Positions 63,014-64,000 of a stretch of DNA of 64,000 nt are shown piece by piece. How positions within the stretch are numbered: position 1 is the stretch's first letter; the number at the start of each line of letters is the position of its first letter. Origin of the DNA: Trichomonas vaginalis G3. Taxonomy: Eukaryota; Parabasalia; Trichomonadida; Trichomonadidae. Below the pieces are notes generated by a model. The model was not told the origin of the DNA. It did not search any database and worked only from the letters and a program-made list of their open reading frames with translations. The stretch covers positions 14,074,001-14,138,000 of the forward strand of contig NC_067205.1 in the NCBI RefSeq assembly GCF_026262505.1, given 5' to 3'. The position numbers were made by a program, and so were the translations under genes.

Positions 63014-63060
63014 AGGTGAAGTGGTGAGATCTCACCTGTTTTTTCACCTCTTTTCTCACC
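63014..63060. promoter_or_regulatory. Recurring palindrome, copy 5
   Basis: GGTGAGATCTCACC at 63023-63036 with outer AGGTGAAGT and TTTTTTCACCTCTTTTCTCACCTC arms. It lies between the reverse gene starting at 62978 and the leader of the KilA-N-type gene at 63149, the same relation as copies 1 and 2 in the first element. Confidence 0.7.
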
Positions 63061-63092
63061 TCTTGAATTTGTCATGAATTTTCCCGAAATAA

Positions 63093-63148
63093 AAAATAAA
63101 GTTAGTTTTATTTTTATTTATTTTTTTATCCGGAATATAAAGACAGAT
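63093..63148 (+). promoter_or_regulatory. Conserved T-rich leader, copy 4
   Basis: AAAATAAAGTTAGTTTTATT plus the T-rich tract, then ATATAAAGACAGAT before the ATG at 63149. It matches the leaders at 10862, 11976 and 12678 although it sits in a different element. Confidence 0.65.
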
Positions 63149-63973
63149 ATGTCAACAACAGAGAACACAACAACAGTTATAGTCCATGAAGCCATAAATG
63201 AAGAATACGAGTACATACAGTTTAACAAACAACTCCGTCTCATTCGTTCGGTCAAAGACGATATGTACCAAATGCAAAGTATTTTGACAGCATGTTTTGC
63301 TCCAGATACCAAACATACAGACGATTGGTTCAAAAACCAAAGCACACAAGAACTTTTGAGCGAAGCACAGCGAGACCGACTTTTTTCGGGGTCGCCTAAA
63401 ACTCATGAAAATCGTAAAAATTTGCCAAATGGTTTGAGAGGTTGGTATGTACATAGACTTCTTGTAAATGCTGTTGCAATGTGGGCTTCGCCTCGTTATG
63501 CTTGGTATATTTACAGACTTCTTGACGAAATTCATAGACAAGAACGTGAAGAGATGGAAAAGAAACTTCAAGCAAAAAATGAAGTCATTGAAGCAAAAGA
63601 CAAAAGCATTCAGAAAAGAATACCACGTTCGGTACCAAAAGGTAAGGAAAAGAACTATAAGTATATGATTTATACTGAAGAGATGGAAAATGAAGAAGAT
63701 AAAGATATGGTTATGTTGCATTTAGTCAGAAGAAACAACAAAAGCTTTTACGACCTTGCTAAGATTTACAAATCTGACAGAAATTGGTTCTATCGCGAAA
63801 ACTTACCGATTTCAATGACCCCAAATGAAGATGTGAAACAAATAGTTCAAGATACGTTACCTCAAACACACTATGATATGAAAGGTTGTACAATACTTAC
63901 ATTCAAAGAAGATTTGCCATTGTTAAAGGAAAAAATAACAGAGTATTTTGACAACTTCAAACAAGTAGAGTAA
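63149..63973 (+). CDS. KilA-N/MSV199-type regulator family protein
   Basis: 274 residues from the ATG at 63149 (MSTTENTTTVIVHEAINEEY). It is a close relative of 12735-13562: the same GLRGWYVHRLLVNAVAMWASPRYAWYI domain end, the same charged coiled segment, and a nearly identical C-terminal HLVRRNNKSFYDLAKIYKSDRN block. The region around residues 60-90 (QSTQELLSEAQRDRLFSGSP) differs most. It is probably a DNA-binding regulator. Most of the sequence is strongly conserved while the elements differ elsewhere, suggesting shared descent or exchange. Confidence 0.75.
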   Translation: MSTTENTTTVIVHEAINEEYEYIQFNKQLRLIRSVKDDMYQMQSILTACFAPDTKHTDDWFKNQSTQELLSEAQRDRLFSGSPKTHENRKNLPNGLRGWYVHRLLVNAVAMWASPRYAWYIYRLLDEIHRQEREEMEKKLQAKNEVIEAKDKSIQKRIPRSVPKGKEKNYKYMIYTEEMENEEDKDMVMLHLVRRNNKSFYDLAKIYKSDRNWFYRENLPISMTPNEDVKQIVQDTLPQTHYDMKGCTILTFKEDLPLLKEKITEYFDNFKQVE

Positions 63974-64000
63974 ATGAACCATTTATTTTTCAAGCTTGAC

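Larger units (their letters stand above)
51115..64000. mobile_element. Second Maverick-like virus element, partly broken, runs off the right edge
   Basis: Members: DNA adenine methyltransferase (51343-52151), small structural-type genes (52289-52893), a penton-like or other capsid gene on the reverse strand (52899-53740), fibre (53758-55016), integrase (55017-55910), more small capsid-type genes (55992-57160), a polymerase-B-like gene (57212-59330), a dense two-strand module with an HNH protein (59370-62978), and a KilA-N-type gene (63149-63973). About ten or more breaks fall in 51.3-57.5 kb, while 57.5-64 kb is well kept. The two halves may therefore be different elements or differ in age or sequence quality. 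The left border is not proven; no terminal inverted repeat was found. Confidence 0.75.

Noticed and set aside
63074-63148. Hydrophobic N-terminus from the upstream ATG as a signal peptide
   Set aside because: The same DNA block before 12034 does not keep the frame, so a conserved leader is the simpler reading, though not proven.

Overview
The window is AT-rich DNA from a parabasalid protist, most likely Trichomonas vaginalis. The evidence is short intergenic spacers, gene starts preceded by a TCATTTTT-type initiator (Inr) 7-30 bases before the ATG, no visible introns, BspA-type leucine-rich repeat and beta-helix surface-protein fragments, a class I cyclic-nucleotide phosphodiesterase with a GAF domain, a Myb protein, an iron-type alcohol dehydrogenase, a Mutator-like transposon and several Maverick/Polinton elements. 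No database search was possible, so the species is an inference.

Layout. 1-5775: a badly garbled second copy of the polymerase-to-capsid part of a Maverick. 5776 to about 22870: a much better kept Maverick region with penton-like, fibre, integrase, KilA-N-type regulator, polymerase B and major-capsid-like genes. 22875-28284: host DNA with a gene 3' end, a Myb gene with one frameshift, an iron alcohol dehydrogenase with one in-frame stop, and several long hairpins. 28294-34834: a MULE DNA transposon with 20-bp perfect inverted repeats and a perfect 9-bp target duplication, carrying a transposase broken by frameshifts, a second intact ORF and a nested element. 34844-51110: gene-poor host DNA with two identical tRNA-Met genes, a duplicated beta-helix-gene/tRNA unit, surface-protein fragments, a truncated phosphodiesterase, and a nest of non-autonomous DNA elements (here called X, Y, Z and U). 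Inside element Y lies a run of eight different hairpins in 571 bp. About 51115-64000: a second virus-like element of the Maverick kind, running off the right edge, with a DNA methyltransferase, fibre, integrase, a second and very different polymerase-like gene, an HNH protein and another KilA-N-type gene.

How the parts work together. The two virus-like regions share a fibre protein ending in a phage tail-collar-like domain, an integrase, the same KilA-N-type family, a conserved T-rich leader in front of that family, and a recurring palindrome (GGTGAGATCTCACC) at gene borders. That suggests a common regulatory scheme. The host DNA between them is mostly eroded gene pieces, as expected of a repeat-inflated genome. 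The most unusual signals are the hairpin clusters (42530-43100 and 26459-26917), the intact non-transposase gene inside the MULE, the shared palindrome/leader system, and the error-like texture of 1-5775, which may be an assembly problem rather than biology.
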